From NCBI RefSeq assembly GCF_018128965.1, contig NZ_JAAEDH010000007.1, positions 62,001 to 126,000 of the forward strand: a stretch of DNA of 64,000 nucleotides, given 5' to 3'. The stretch comes from Plastoroseomonas arctica. GTDB lineage: Bacteria > Pseudomonadota > Alphaproteobacteria > Acetobacterales > Acetobacteraceae. Made by a program: the position numbers and the translations under genes. Shown here one piece after another: positions 34,284 through 44,604 of the stretch; the first letter of the stretch is position 1, and each line of letters starts with the position of its first letter. The notes beneath the pieces were generated by a model, which searched no databases, was not told the DNA's origin, and worked only from the letters and a program-made list of their open reading frames with translations.

Positions 34284-36674
34284 CTACTCGGCCGCCAGTT
34301 TCTGGCCGCCCTGGATGATGGCAAAGATCTTGGGCGCTGTCGCGGGCATGTCGAGGTGCCGCACGCCATAATCGCGCAGAGCATCGACCACGGCGTTGAT
34401 CACCGCCGGCGGCGACCCGATCGCCCCCACCTCCCCGCACCCCTTCACGCCCAGCGGATTGTGCGTGCACAGCGTCACATGCGTCGCGACGCTGACCGGC
34501 GCGATGTCCTCCGCGCGCGGCATGGCGTAGTCCATCATCGAGCCCGAGACGAGCTGGCCCTGGTCGTCATACAGGCACGCTTCCATCAGCGCCTGGCCGA
34601 TGCCCTGGGCGACGCCGCCCTGCACCTGGCCCTCGACGATCATCGGGTTGATGACGCGCCCCACATCATCAACGGCGGTGAAGTTCACCATCGCCACATG
34701 GCCGGTATCGGTGTCGATCTCCACTTCCGCGATGTGACACCCGCCGGGATACGTAAAATTCTTCGGGTCGTAGAAGGCGGTCTCCTCGAGGCCCGGCTCG
34801 ATCTCGTCGATGGGGTAGTTGTGCGGCACGTAGGCCGCGACCGAGATGTCCACCAGCGCCTTGGTCTTGTCGGTGCCCGCGACGCGGAAGGTGCCGCGGT
34901 CGAATTCGATATCCTCGACCGACGCTTCCATAAGGTGCGCCGCGATGCGCTTGCCCTTGGCGATAATCTTGTCCATCGCCTTCATCATCGCCGAGCCACC
35001 AACCGCCATTGACCGGCTGCCATAGGTCCCCATGCCGAACGGCACCTTCGCCGTGTCACCATGCACGATATCCACCTGCGCCGTCGGCACGCCGAGTTTG
35101 TCCGCCACCAGCTGCGCGAAGGTCGTCTCATGCCCCTGCCCATGGCTGTGCGCACCAGTAAGGACAGTGACGCTTCCCGTCGGATGCACTCGGATCGTGC
35201 CCACTTCATACAGCCCCGCGCGCGCGCCTAGCGATCCCACCACGGCGGACGGCGCGATCCCGCAGGCCTCGACATAGGTGGAAATCCCGATGCCACGAAG
35301 CTTGCCGCGCCTGGCGGCCTCAGCCCGCCGCGTCTCGAACCCGTCCCAATCCGCCGTCTCGAGGCCGGCCGCGAGCGTCGTCTGGTAGTCGCCGCTGTCG
35401 TACTGCAGCGCGACCGGCGTCTGGTACGGGAAGGCGTCCACCGCGATGAAGTTGCGCCGGCGCAGCTCGACCCGGTCGATGCCCAGTTCCCGCGCCGAGA
35501 CATCCATCAAACGCTCCAGCAGATAGGTCGCCTCCGGCCGCCCGGCGCCGCGATAGGCATCCACCGGCACCGTGTTGGTGAACACCGCCTTCACCTCGGC
35601 ATAGATCACCGGCGTCGCGTAGCAGCCCGCGAGCAGCGTGGCGTAGAGGTAGGTCGGCACGCACGGCGCGAAGGTCGAGAGATAGGCGCCCATGTTCGCC
35701 TGCGTCGCGACCCGCAGCGCCAGGATCTTGCCCTGCGCATCAAAGGCGAATTCCGCGCGGCTCACATGGTCGCGCCCATGCGCGTCCGACATGAAGGCTT
35801 CCGTGCGGTCCGCCACCCACTTCACCGGCCGCTTCACCTGCGCCGAGCCCCAGCACACCAGCGCTTCCTCGGCATAGTGGTAGATCTTGGATCCGAAGCC
35901 GCCGCCCACATCGGGGGCCACCACGCGCACCTTGCTCTCCGGCAGCTTCAGCACGTGAGCGGACATCAACAGTCGGATGACGTGCGGATTCTGGCTGGTG
36001 GTGTAGAGCGTGTAGTCGCCGCTGTAGCGGTCGAACTCGCCTACCGCCGCGCGCGGCTCCATCGCATTGGGCACCAACCGATTGTTGGTGAGGTCCAGCC
36101 CCACCACCTTCTGCGCCGCGGCGAAGGCGGCATCCACGATTGCCTTGTCGCCGATATGCCAGTCGTAGCAAAGGTTGCCGGCCACACCCTCGTGGATCGG
36201 CGTCGCACCTGGCCTAAGTGCCTGCGCCATCGTCACCGAGGGCTCCAGCGTCTCGTAATCCACGTTGATCGCCTCGGCGGCATCGCGCGCCTGGGCACGC
36301 GTCTCGGCAATCACCAGCGCGACGGGGTCGCCCACATGACGCACCCGCTCATGCGCGAGCACCGGGTGCGGCGGCTCCGCCATCGGCGAGCCATCCTTGT
36401 TGTGGATCTGCCAGCCGCAGGGAATGCCGCCGAGGCCGGCAGCCTGCGTGTCCGCGCCGGTGAACACTCCGACGACGCCGGGCATGGCGCGAGCGACGGC
36501 GACGTCGACGGACCGCAGCAGCGCATGGGCATGGGGGCTTCGCAGGATCCACGCACAGACCTGGCCGGGGCGATCCATATCGTCGACGTAGTTGCCGTGG
36601 CCCTGGAGAAAGCGGGAATCTTCCTTGCGGCGCAGGCTCGCGCCAATGCCCTCGAAGGGTGCCACGACGTTCAT
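34284..36674 (-). CDS. coxL: molybdopterin-binding large subunit of a molybdenum hydroxylase (CoxL-like)
   Basis: Protein of 796 aa. The start [49 protein letters not shown] and [10 protein letters not shown] cover the hammerhead domain, the Mo-cofactor loops and the catalytic Glu. The active-site loop lacks the CSFR Cys of CO dehydrogenase, so this is a form II-type hydroxylase. It is the only CoxL of the three in the window with its own S and M subunits. A paired repeat (D1/D2) separates it from coxS. GGGAG lies 7-8 nt before the ATG. Confidence 0.94.
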   Translation of the reverse strand: MNVVAPFEGIGASLRRKEDSRFLQGHGNYVDDMDRPGQVCAWILRSPHAHALLRSVDVAVARAMPGVVGVFTGADTQAAGLGGIPCGWQIHNKDGSPMAEPPHPVLAHERVRHVGDPVALVIAETRAQARDAAEAINVDYETLEPSVTMAQALRPGATPIHEGVAGNLCYDWHIGDKAIVDAAFAAAQKVVGLDLTNNRLVPNAMEPRAAVGEFDRYSGDYTLYTTSQNPHVIRLLMSAHVLKLPESKVRVVAPDVGGGFGSKIYHYAEEALVCWGSAQVKRPVKWVADRTEAFMSDAHGRDHVSRAEFAFDAQGKILALRVATQANMGAYLSTFAPCVPTYLYATLLAGCYATPVIYAEVKAVFTNTVPVDAYRGAGRPEATYLLERLMDVSARELGIDRVELRRRNFIAVDAFPYQTPVALQYDSGDYQTTLAAGLETADWDGFETRRAEAARRGKLRGIGISTYVEACGIAPSAVVGSLGARAGLYEVGTIRVHPTGSVTVLTGAHSHGQGHETTFAQLVADKLGVPTAQVDIVHGDTAKVPFGMGTYGSRSMAVGGSAMMKAMDKIIAKGKRIAAHLMEASVEDIEFDRGTFRVAGTDKTKALVDISVAAYVPHNYPIDEIEPGLEETAFYDPKNFTYPGGCHIAEVEIDTDTGHVAMVNFTAVDDVGRVINPMIVEGQVQGGVAQGIGQALMEACLYDDQGQLVSGSMMDYAMPRAEDIAPVSVATHVTLCTHNPLGVKGCGEVGAIGSPPAVINAVVDALRDYGVRHLDMPATAPKIFAIIQGGQKLAAE

Positions 36675-36695
36675 TGGAGTCTCCCTTGAAGGAAG

Positions 36696-36750
36696 CATGG
36701 GGGAAATGAATTTCCCCCAAACCCCCATTCTTTTATTTTTGATTTTTTGG
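36696..36750 (+). repeat. GGGGAAA-hairpin intergenic repeat, copy D1
   Basis: TGGGGGAAA-TGAA-TTTCCCCCA hairpin (36698-36719), ACCCCC, ATTCTTTTATTTTTG and a TTGG end. The hairpin side faces the coxL start 22 nt away. With D2 it makes a ~130-nt inverted repeat between coxS and coxL. Confidence 0.85.
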
Positions 36751-36770
36751 TGCTGACCCCTCAACCGGAG

Positions 36771-36824
36771 CCAATAGATAAAAAAGAAAGAATGGGGGTT
36801 TGGGGGAAATTCTTTTCCCCCATG
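36771..36824 (-). repeat. GGGGAAA-hairpin intergenic repeat, copy D2
   Basis: Reverse-orientation copy: CCAATAG, an A-rich tail, GGGGG, then TGGGGGAAA-TTCT-TTTCCCCCA. It ends 6 nt from the coxS stop at 36830, so its hairpin side abuts coxS while D1 abuts coxL. Confidence 0.85.
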
Positions 36825-36829
36825 CTTTC

Positions 36830-37333
<504 letters not shown>

Positions 37334-37421
37334 GAGCGTCTCCCAATTCTTCTGGCCGCGCCTCATGGCGCTGGTCCCTCGCGCGGAGCCTCGCCCCGCT
37401 CCCCCATCCTCGTCAAGCGGA

Positions 37422-38453
37422 TCAATGCGCGGCGATGAGATCCGCGCCCTTGGCACCCGCCATCGGGTTCTCCGCCGCCGGACGGTCATGGAGATGGCAC
37501 GCCGCCCAATGGCCCGCATCGGTGATCTTGAGCACTGGCTCATCGACCCGGCACCGGTCGAAGGCGTAGCCGCAGCGCGTGTGGAAGCGGCAGCCCTTGG
37601 GCGGGTTGATGGGAGACGGCACATCACCCTTGAGGATGATCCGCTCGCGCGCCGCCCCCGGCATCGGCACCGGCACGGCGGAGAGCAACGCCTCGGTATA
37701 GGGATGCTTTGGGGCCGAGAACAGGTCGCGCTTGGTCGCGACCTCCACGATCTTGCCCAGGTACATGACCGCGACCCGGTGCGTCATGTGCTCCACGATC
37801 GCGAGATCGTGGCTGATGAACAGCATCGCGAGACCGAGTTCCTTTTGCAGATCCTGCAGCAGGTTCACGATCTGCGCCTTGACCGAGACGTCGAGTGCCG
37901 AGACCGCCTCGTCGCAGATGATGATGTCGGGTTCAGCGGCGAGCGCGCGGGCGATGCCGATGCGCTGGCGCTGGCCACCCGAGAACTCATGCGGCCAACG
38001 GCCCACCGCATCGCGAGGCAGCCGCACCTTGTCCATCAGCAGGGCGACCCGCTCCTCGAGTTCGGCCTTGTTCTTCGCCAGGCCGAAATTGCGGATCGGC
38101 TCGGCGAGGATGTCCCGCACCCGCATGCGCGGGTTGAGCGAGCTGTAGGGGTCCTGGAACACCACCTGGATCCGCCGGCGCAGCGGCCGCAGCGTGCCCG
38201 CGGGCATGTCGTCGATGCGGGTGCCGTCCAGCACCACCTGGCCGTCGGTCAGGCCGAACAGCCGCAGGATCGCCTTGCCAACGGTGGATTTGCCGCAGCC
38301 CGATTCACCCACCAGCGACAGCGTCTCCCCCTTGTCGATCGAGAAGGAGATGCCGTCCACCGCATAGACCTTGGCCGTGACGCCACCGAAGAAACCGCCA
38401 TGGATCGGGAAATGCTTCTTGAGGTCCATGACCTCCAACACCGGGCGGCTCAT
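37422..38453 (-). CDS. peptide/nickel-type ABC transporter ATPase (DppF-like)
   Basis: Protein of 343 aa. Walker [11 protein letters not shown]-loop in [12 protein letters not shown], signature SGGQRQR and Walker B region [13 protein letters not shown] are all intact. The C-terminal oligopeptide domain has the cysteine cluster [14 protein letters not shown] plus a final Cys, as in DppF/OppF. It couples ATP hydrolysis to import through the DppBC-like permeases. The ATG at 38453 overlaps the DppD-like stop (ATGA). Confidence 0.94.
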   Translation of the reverse strand: MSRPVLEVMDLKKHFPIHGGFFGGVTAKVYAVDGISFSIDKGETLSLVGESGCGKSTVGKAILRLFGLTDGQVVLDGTRIDDMPAGTLRPLRRRIQVVFQDPYSSLNPRMRVRDILAEPIRNFGLAKNKAELEERVALLMDKVRLPRDAVGRWPHEFSGGQRQRIGIARALAAEPDIIICDEAVSALDVSVKAQIVNLLQDLQKELGLAMLFISHDLAIVEHMTHRVAVMYLGKIVEVATKRDLFSAPKHPYTEALLSAVPVPMPGAARERIILKGDVPSPINPPKGCRFHTRCGYAFDRCRVDEPVLKITDAGHWAACHLHDRPAAENPMAGAKGADLIAAH

Positions 38454-39445
38454 GCGGCGATCGCTTCCTTCATGGCGTAGTGGCAGGCGGCGACGTGGCC
38501 GGGCGCTTTTTCTTCCAGCGCGGGCGCGAGCTTGCGGCAAAGGTCGGTCGCATAGGCGCAGCGCGAGGCGAAGACGCAGCCATCGATCTTGCGCTTGAGG
38601 CTCGGCACCAGGCCCGGAATTTCGGCCAGCCGCGTCTCGGTGCCGGTGAGCGAGGAACCGAGCTTCGGCACCGACCCCAGCAGCCCCTGCGTGTAGGGAT
38701 GGCGCGGGGTGCGGAACAGCGCGCCGACCTGCGCCTCCTCCACCTTCTTCCCCGCATACATGACGATGACGCGCTCCGCGACCTCGGCCACCACGCCGAG
38801 GTCATGGGTGATGAGCACGATGGCCGCACCGACCCGGTGCTTGAGGTCGCGCATCAGGTCGAGGATCTGCGCCTGGATCGTGACGTCGAGCGCCGTGGTC
38901 GGCTCGTCCGCGATCAGCAGCTTCGGATTGCAGGCGAGCGCGATGGCGATCATCACACGCTGCCGCATCCCGCCCGAAAGCTGGTGCGGATACTCCCGCA
39001 CGCGCCGCGCCGGCTCAGGGATGCCCACCAGCGTGAGCATCTCGATGGCCTTGTCCTCCGCCTGCCGCGCCGAAAGTCCTTGATGCAAACGTAAGGTCTC
39101 GCCGATCTGCCGCGCCACGTTCAGCACCGGATTGAGCGATGTCATCGGCTCCTGGAAGATCATGGAGATCTCGTTCCCGCGGATCGCCCGCATTTCCTTC
39201 TCGGAGAGTTTCAGAAGGTCCTTGCCCTGGAACTTGATCGACCCCGCAATCTTGCCCGGCGGTTCCGGGATCAGCCGCAGCATGGACATGGCGGTGACGG
39301 ATTTCCCGCATCCGCTCTCCCCCACGATGGCCACGGTCTCGCCGGCGCCGACATGGAAGGAGATGCCGTCGACGGCGCGGTTGATCCCGTCCGGCGTCCA
39401 GAAATGCGTCTGCAGCTGCTCGACCTGGAGGAGCGGTTCGCTCAT
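38450..39445 (-). CDS. peptide/nickel-type ABC transporter ATPase (DppD-like)
   Basis: Protein of 331 aa. Walker [24 protein letters not shown], signature SGGMRQR and Walker [13 protein letters not shown] are intact. The C-terminal [14 protein letters not shown] cluster and final Cys match DppD/OppD. It pairs with the DppF-like ATPase, to which it is coupled by ATGA. It begins 4 nt after the DppC-like stop. Confidence 0.94.
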   Translation of the reverse strand: MSEPLLQVEQLQTHFWTPDGINRAVDGISFHVGAGETVAIVGESGCGKSVTAMSMLRLIPEPPGKIAGSIKFQGKDLLKLSEKEMRAIRGNEISMIFQEPMTSLNPVLNVARQIGETLRLHQGLSARQAEDKAIEMLTLVGIPEPARRVREYPHQLSGGMRQRVMIAIALACNPKLLIADEPTTALDVTIQAQILDLMRDLKHRVGAAIVLITHDLGVVAEVAERVIVMYAGKKVEEAQVGALFRTPRHPYTQGLLGSVPKLGSSLTGTETRLAEIPGLVPSLKRKIDGCVFASRCAYATDLCRKLAPALEEKAPGHVAACHYAMKEAIAA

Positions 39446-39449
39446 GGCA

Positions 39450-40397
39450 TCAGACCCTTTTCGCCATGCGCGGATCGAGGCTGTCGCGCAGCCCGTCGCC
39501 CAGCAGGTTCACCGCCAACACGGTGATCGACAGGAAGATCGCCGGGAAGAACACGATGTAAGGTTTCACCTGCCACAGCGCCCGACCCTCGGCCATGATG
39601 TTGCCCCAGGACGGGATGATCGGCGGCGTGCCGGCGCCGATGAAGGACAGGATCGCCTCGGTGATCATCGCGCTCGCACAGATGTAGGTCGCCTGCACGG
39701 TCAGCGGCGCGAGCGTGTTGGGCAGGATGTGGCGGATGATGATGCGCGGCGTGCGCGTGCCCGACGCCACCGCCGCATCCACATAGGGCTGCTCGCGCAA
39801 ACTCAGCACCACGCCGCGCACCAGGCGCGAGACGCGCGGGATTTCGGCGATGGTGATGGCGATGATGACGTTCTGCACAGATCCCCGCGTGAGTGCCATC
39901 AGAGCGATTGCGAGCAGGATCGGCGGAATGGACATCAGCCCATCCATGCAGCGCATGATGATCGTGTCTGCCACCCGGATGAAGCCAGAGACCAACCCGA
40001 TGGTCAGGCCGATCACCGACGCCAGGATCGCGACCGAGAAGCCCACCGTCAGCGACACCCGTGTGCCGTACAGCACCCGCGAATAGACATCGCGCCCGAG
40101 CATGTCCGAGCCGAACCAGAACTGCGCCGAGGGCTCGCGCGTGCGCAGCGCCGGCGCGAGTGCGGTCGGGTCGCGGGTGAAAAGGAAGGGCGCGAAGATC
40201 GCGACGCAGACCATGGCGAGGACCAGCCCGCCGCCGATCGCGATCGTGGGGTTGCGGCGGAGATAGCCCAGGAACCCGCCGCGTGGTCGTACTGGCGGCA
40301 GGATGTCCGGCATGGGTGGCGCCACGGCGACGTTGCCCGCGTTGCGGTCCATCGCGATATGGGCGGCGTTGCGCTCCGAAATCGTGGCTGTGTCCAT
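39450..40397 (-). CDS. ABC transporter permease (DppC-like)
   Basis: Protein of 315 aa. A ~45-aa cytoplasmic N-terminus is followed by a membrane helix (IAIGGGLVLAMVCVAIFAPFLF), then the BPD_transp_1 core with SDMLGRDVYSRVLYGTR and five more helices. The conserved EAA-type loop VDAAVASGTRTPRIIIRHILPN contacts the ATPases. Its ATG overlaps the DppB-like stop by one base (TGATG). Confidence 0.93.
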   Translation of the reverse strand: MDTATISERNAAHIAMDRNAGNVAVAPPMPDILPPVRPRGGFLGYLRRNPTIAIGGGLVLAMVCVAIFAPFLFTRDPTALAPALRTREPSAQFWFGSDMLGRDVYSRVLYGTRVSLTVGFSVAILASVIGLTIGLVSGFIRVADTIIMRCMDGLMSIPPILLAIALMALTRGSVQNVIIAITIAEIPRVSRLVRGVVLSLREQPYVDAAVASGTRTPRIIIRHILPNTLAPLTVQATYICASAMITEAILSFIGAGTPPIIPSWGNIMAEGRALWQVKPYIVFFPAIFLSITVLAVNLLGDGLRDSLDPRMAKRV

Positions 40398-41338
40398 CAG
40401 TACCGGATCCTCGGGTCGAACAGCGTGTACGCGAGGTCAATCGCCAGGTTGACCAGCACATAGACGAAGCTGAACAGCAGCACGACGCCCTGGATGACCG
40501 GGTAGTCGCGCCGCAGGATGGCATCCACCGTCAGCCGGCCCAGACCGGGAATGGCGAAGACGCTCTCGGTTACCACCGCACCCCCGATCAGCAGCGCGAT
40601 GCCGATGCCGATAACGGTCACGATCGGCACGGCGGCATTCTTCAGCGCATGCAGGAACAGGATGCTCGACTGGTTCGCACCCTTCGCGCGCGCGGTGCGG
40701 ATGTAATCCTGCTGCAAGACCTCCAGCATCGTGGCCCGGGTAATGCGGGCGATCAGCGCGATATAGACGCCACCCAGCGCGATGGCCGGCAGGATCAAAT
40801 TCTGCAGCCACGGAACGAAGCCTCGCGCAAAAGGCGTATAGCCCTGCACCGGCAACCAATCGAGCTCGAGCGCGAAGATGTACGCGAGCACATACCCAAC
40901 CACGAACACCGGTACCGAGAAGCCCAGCACGGCAAATCCCATCACGGCGCGGTCGATCAGCGTGCCCTGCTTCCACGCCGCGATAACCCCCATCGGGACG
41001 GCGATGCTGATCGCCAGGATCAGCGTCAGGATCATCAGCGACAGCGTGGGCTCGATACGCTGCGCGATCATCGTCGTGACCGGCAGGTTGGTGAAGATCG
41101 ACAGGCCGAGATCACCCTGCAGGATGCGGAAGAACCACTCCCCGAAGCGCACCAGGTAGGGTCGGTCGAGGCCAAGCGAGGCGCGGATGCGCTCCACATC
41201 CTGCGGCGTCGCCTGGTCGCCGGCGATCACCGCGGCCGGGTCGCCGGGCGCGAGATACAGCAGCGAAAACACGAACAGCGCCACCAGCCCCATGACGGGG
41301 ATGGTGGCCAGCACACGACGAACGACGTAGGCGAACAT
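40397..41338 (-). CDS. ABC transporter permease (DppB-like)
   Basis: Protein of 313 aa. The N-terminal helix RRVLATIPVMGLVALFVFSL is followed by APGDPA, a large periplasmic loop and the permease core. The EAA loop YIRTARAKGANQSSILFLHAL and C-terminal FSFVYVLVNLAIDLAYTLFDPR are typical of DppB/OppB. The ATG at 41338 overlaps the stop of the adjacent binding-protein gene (TGATG). Confidence 0.93.
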   Translation of the reverse strand: MFAYVVRRVLATIPVMGLVALFVFSLLYLAPGDPAAVIAGDQATPQDVERIRASLGLDRPYLVRFGEWFFRILQGDLGLSIFTNLPVTTMIAQRIEPTLSLMILTLILAISIAVPMGVIAAWKQGTLIDRAVMGFAVLGFSVPVFVVGYVLAYIFALELDWLPVQGYTPFARGFVPWLQNLILPAIALGGVYIALIARITRATMLEVLQQDYIRTARAKGANQSSILFLHALKNAAVPIVTVIGIGIALLIGGAVVTESVFAIPGLGRLTVDAILRRDYPVIQGVVLLFSFVYVLVNLAIDLAYTLFDPRIRY

Positions 41339-42918
41339 CAGCTCTTCGCCACGCCCCAGAAGAAGGGCAACGGTCCCTTCTGGATCCCCGTCACGTTGCG
41401 CCTCCAGGCCTGGTAGGATTTGAAGAACCCAGTCGGCGCGTAGACCACGTTCTCCACCGCCTCGCGGTTGATCTTGTCCATGGCGATCTTCTCGGCGTCC
41501 TCGTTGGGCGCGTCGAACCATTCGGTCACGCCCGCCTCCACCGCCGGTATGCTGGGCCAGCCGAACCAGGCCTGCTCGCCATTGGCGCGCAGCGCGTTGT
41601 AGGCGGCCGGGTTCACCGTATCGGCACCCGCGTGCCAAGTGTGGAACATGGACCACCCGCCCTGCCCGGGCGGGTTGCGCATCGCACGACGCTGCCCGAC
41701 GGTGCCCCAGTCGGTCGCGACAAAATCGACGTTCATGCCGAGACGGCGCAGCAGGTCGGCAGTGACGTCGCCCATCGCCTTGGTCAGCGGCTGGTCCTGC
41801 GCGACCAGGCAGATCACCGGCTCATTGGCGTAGCCGGATTCCGCCAGCAGCTGGCGTCCACGCGCGAGGTTCTTGGCCTTCAGCGCCTCTCCACCCGCCT
41901 CGGTATAGCCCGAGGTCCCGGGCGTGAAGTAGCCGCCGAGCACGCTCCAGAGGTTGGTGTCGTCGCCGACCAGCGCGCGCATGTAGTCTTCCTGGCTGAG
42001 CGCGGTCAGCACCGCCTGGCGCACCTTCTTGTTGTTGAAGGGCGGGTGAAGGTGGTTCATGCGGAAGCTGCCAATATTGCCGAGCGGATCGGCGATATCC
42101 ACAGCCACGTTGCGGTTGCGCCGCATCAGCGGGATCAGGTCGCTGATCGGGCTTTCCCACCAGTCGACCTCGCCATTCTGCAGCGCGGCCGCGGCCGTCG
42201 CAGGGTCGGGCATCACCACCCATTCGAGGCGATCCACCAGGATGCGCTTGGGCCCCGCCATCCAGCTCGCGGTGCCTTCGCGCGGCACGTAGCGGTCGAA
42301 TTTCTTGAACACGGCCTTTGCACCGGGCACCCATTCGCCGCGTTCGAAGGTCATCGGGCCGGAGCCGACATATTCGGTGATCATCGTGGTGCTGCCGGTG
42401 CCGGCGGCGATGCGCTCGGGCATGATGAAGCAGCAGGGCGTCGCGGTCTTGCCCAGCGCGTATTTCAGCTTCGGGTAGGGGCGCTTGAGCTTCCAGCGGA
42501 AGTGGCGGTCATCGACCGCGACCAGTTCGTCCTGGATGGCGCTGATCATCTGCCCCATCGGGTCTCGCGGCATCCAGCGCGTGATCGAGGCGACGACGTC
42601 CTTCGCCAGCACCGGCGCGCCGTCATGGAACAGCAGGCCCGGACGCAGACGGAAATCCCACACCAGGCCGTCGGCGGACATCGTCTCGCCCTCGACCATC
42701 TGCGGCTGGGGGACAAGCTGGTCGTCGATGCCGTAGAGCGTGTCCCACACCGCGGCGGCGGCGTTGCGCACCACGTACTGGGTGCCCCAGATCGGGTCGA
42801 AATTGGCGAGGTTCGCTTGCGGCACGAATTTCAGCGTCCGCGCCGCCGCACCCTGGCTCAGCGCCGGCGCCGAGAGCAGCGTAGCGCCCGTTGCGGCCAA
42901 GAATGTCCTGCGTTCCAT
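41338..42918 (-). CDS. ABC transporter substrate-binding protein (SBP_bac_5), array member 1
   Basis: Protein of 526 aa. A signal peptide (RTFLAATGATLLSAPALSQ) is followed by the SBP_bac_5 fold: LKFVPQANLANFDPIW, FRLRPGLLFHDGAPVLAKDV, PLGNIGSFRMNHLHPPFNNKKVRQAV. The C-terminus WRRNVTGIQKGPLPFFWGVAKS resembles the four paralogs upstream. It binds peptides or another ligand for the DppBCDF-like importer and is the member physically coupled to dppB. A 108-bp gap separates it from array member 2. Confidence 0.93.
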   Translation of the reverse strand: MERRTFLAATGATLLSAPALSQGAAARTLKFVPQANLANFDPIWGTQYVVRNAAAAVWDTLYGIDDQLVPQPQMVEGETMSADGLVWDFRLRPGLLFHDGAPVLAKDVVASITRWMPRDPMGQMISAIQDELVAVDDRHFRWKLKRPYPKLKYALGKTATPCCFIMPERIAAGTGSTTMITEYVGSGPMTFERGEWVPGAKAVFKKFDRYVPREGTASWMAGPKRILVDRLEWVVMPDPATAAAALQNGEVDWWESPISDLIPLMRRNRNVAVDIADPLGNIGSFRMNHLHPPFNNKKVRQAVLTALSQEDYMRALVGDDTNLWSVLGGYFTPGTSGYTEAGGEALKAKNLARGRQLLAESGYANEPVICLVAQDQPLTKAMGDVTADLLRRLGMNVDFVATDWGTVGQRRAMRNPPGQGGWSMFHTWHAGADTVNPAAYNALRANGEQAWFGWPSIPAVEAGVTEWFDAPNEDAEKIAMDKINREAVENVVYAPTGFFKSYQAWRRNVTGIQKGPLPFFWGVAKS

Positions 42919-43026
42919 CCGACTTTCCCCTTCTTATTGCCGTCACACTGCCCGAATTTTAGGCGATGCGCCATGCCATACGGCCATCCCGGACCGGGCT
43001 TGCACGCACCGTGCCAGACGCCCTCC

Positions 43027-44604
43027 TCAGGCCCGCCGCACGCCCCAGAACAACGCCGGGCCGCCCTTGACCACGCCTGTGATGGAGCGCCGATAGGCCT
43101 GCGGCGGCAGCACCTGACCCAGCGGGATGAACGGCACCTCGTCCCACGCAATCGCCTGCATTTGCCGCGCGATGACCTGTTCGGCGGCAATGTCGGGTGC
43201 TTCGAACCAGGCGTCGCGGAGTGCCTCCAGCCGCGGGCTTTCCGGCCAGCCGGACCAGGCATTCGCCCCATTGCCGCGCAGCGGCTGGTGGCTGCCGGGC
43301 ACCGAGACGTCCAGACCCTCCCATGTGGTGCAGAAGGCGGACCAGCCGCCCTGGTCCACGCCGTTGCGGCTAGCGCGGCGCTGGATCTGCGTGCCCCAAT
43401 CCATCGCCTGGAAGTCGACGTTGAAACCGATGCGCCGCATCATATCGGCGGCCACTTCGGACAAGTTTTGCAGCACAGGCAGGTCGGAGGCGGACATCAT
43501 CGCGACCCTTTCCCCGCGATAGCCCGAAGCTGCAAGCGCGGCCTTCGCCGCATCGAGGCTGCGCGGCCCGGTGAGCACGGACAGGCCCTCGTCATTGGCC
43601 AGCGGCGATCCCGGCGTGAAGCAGCCGGCCGGGACATGGCTGAGCGCCGTGTCCGTGCCGATTGCCGCGTCCATGAAGGCGCGCTGGTCGATCGCCGGCA
43701 GCAGCGCGCGGCGGACGGCGACGTTGTTGAAGGGCGGGTGGAGGAAGTTGAAGCGCAGCACGCCCAGATTGCCGAAGGCGTTGACCCGCTCGACGATGAT
43801 CTCGCGATGGCGGCGCAGCACCGGCAGCAGGTCCGGCAGCGGGGTCTCCCACCAATCGGCCTCGTTGTTCTGCAGAGCGGCCGAGGCCGTGGCCGGGTCC
43901 GGCATCACCCGCCATTCGACGCGGTCGAAATGCACGGGCTTGGCGCCGGCGAGGAAATCCGAAGGCTCCTCGCGGCTCCGATACCCGGCGAAGCGCTCGT
44001 AGACCGCAACGTCGCCAGGACGGAACAGGTCGCGGCGGAAGCTGTAGGGGCCAGAGCCCGTGGCATCCGTGATCTGGGTGAAGGGGTCGGTCTGCGCGAC
44101 GCGCTCGGGCATGATCGCGCACATGTTCGCGGAGGGTTTTCCGAGTGCCCAGGACAGGCCGGCCCAGGGCCGCTTCAGCCGGATGGTGAAGCGCGTGTCG
44201 CTCTCGGCGCGCATCTCGTCGAGCAGCGTGCCCAGGCGCTGGCCCAGCACATCTCGCTTCGACCAGCGGTTGATCGAGGCGATGCAATCCGCACTCCGCA
44301 CCGGCGCGCCGTCATGGAAGCGCAGGCCCTCGCGCAGGCCGATGGTCCAGGTGAGCCCGTCGGAGGAGACCTCATGCCCGGCTGCCATCTGGTGGCGCGG
44401 CTGCAGTGCGGCGTCCAACCCGAACAGCGTGTCGTAGATCATCAGCCCGTGGTTGCGCACGATGACCGCCGTGGACCAGACCGGGTCGATGCTCGCGAGG
44501 TTCGACTGCGGCACGAAGCGCAGCGTGCGCGCGGCGACCTGGGCCGAGGCGATGCGCGGCGCGGCCAGCACCGCACTCGCGGTTAGCAGCGAACGCCGAT
44601 CCAT
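43027..44604 (-). CDS. ABC transporter substrate-binding protein (SBP_bac_5), array member 2
   Basis: Protein of 525 aa. A signal peptide (RRSLLTASAVLAAPRIASAQ) is followed by LRFVPQSNLASIDPVWSTAV, a GLREGLRFHDGAPV region and LRFNFLHPPFNNVAVRRALLP. The C-terminus is YRRSITGVVKGGPALFWGVRR. The family and length equal the neighbouring paralogs; local loops differ, so ligands may differ. Its ATG overlaps the stop of member 3 by one base (TGATG). Confidence 0.93.
   Translation of the reverse strand: MDRRSLLTASAVLAAPRIASAQVAARTLRFVPQSNLASIDPVWSTAVIVRNHGLMIYDTLFGLDAALQPRHQMAAGHEVSSDGLTWTIGLREGLRFHDGAPVRSADCIASINRWSKRDVLGQRLGTLLDEMRAESDTRFTIRLKRPWAGLSWALGKPSANMCAIMPERVAQTDPFTQITDATGSGPYSFRRDLFRPGDVAVYERFAGYRSREEPSDFLAGAKPVHFDRVEWRVMPDPATASAALQNNEADWWETPLPDLLPVLRRHREIIVERVNAFGNLGVLRFNFLHPPFNNVAVRRALLPAIDQRAFMDAAIGTDTALSHVPAGCFTPGSPLANDEGLSVLTGPRSLDAAKAALAASGYRGERVAMMSASDLPVLQNLSEVAADMMRRIGFNVDFQAMDWGTQIQRRASRNGVDQGGWSAFCTTWEGLDVSVPGSHQPLRGNGANAWSGWPESPRLEALRDAWFEAPDIAAEQVIARQMQAIAWDEVPFIPLGQVLPPQAYRRSITGVVKGGPALFWGVRRA

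Noticed and set aside
30009-36674. Calling the CoxL-like proteins carbon monoxide dehydrogenases
   Set aside because: True CoxL carries AYxCSFR; these have AYRGAGR, so CO oxidation is not supported.
41632-44586. 984-aa plus-strand open frame antisense to two binding-protein genes
   Set aside because: Arg/His/Gly-rich low-complexity translation without domain features. High GC leaves antisense frames open; the minus-strand genes have signal peptides and family motifs.
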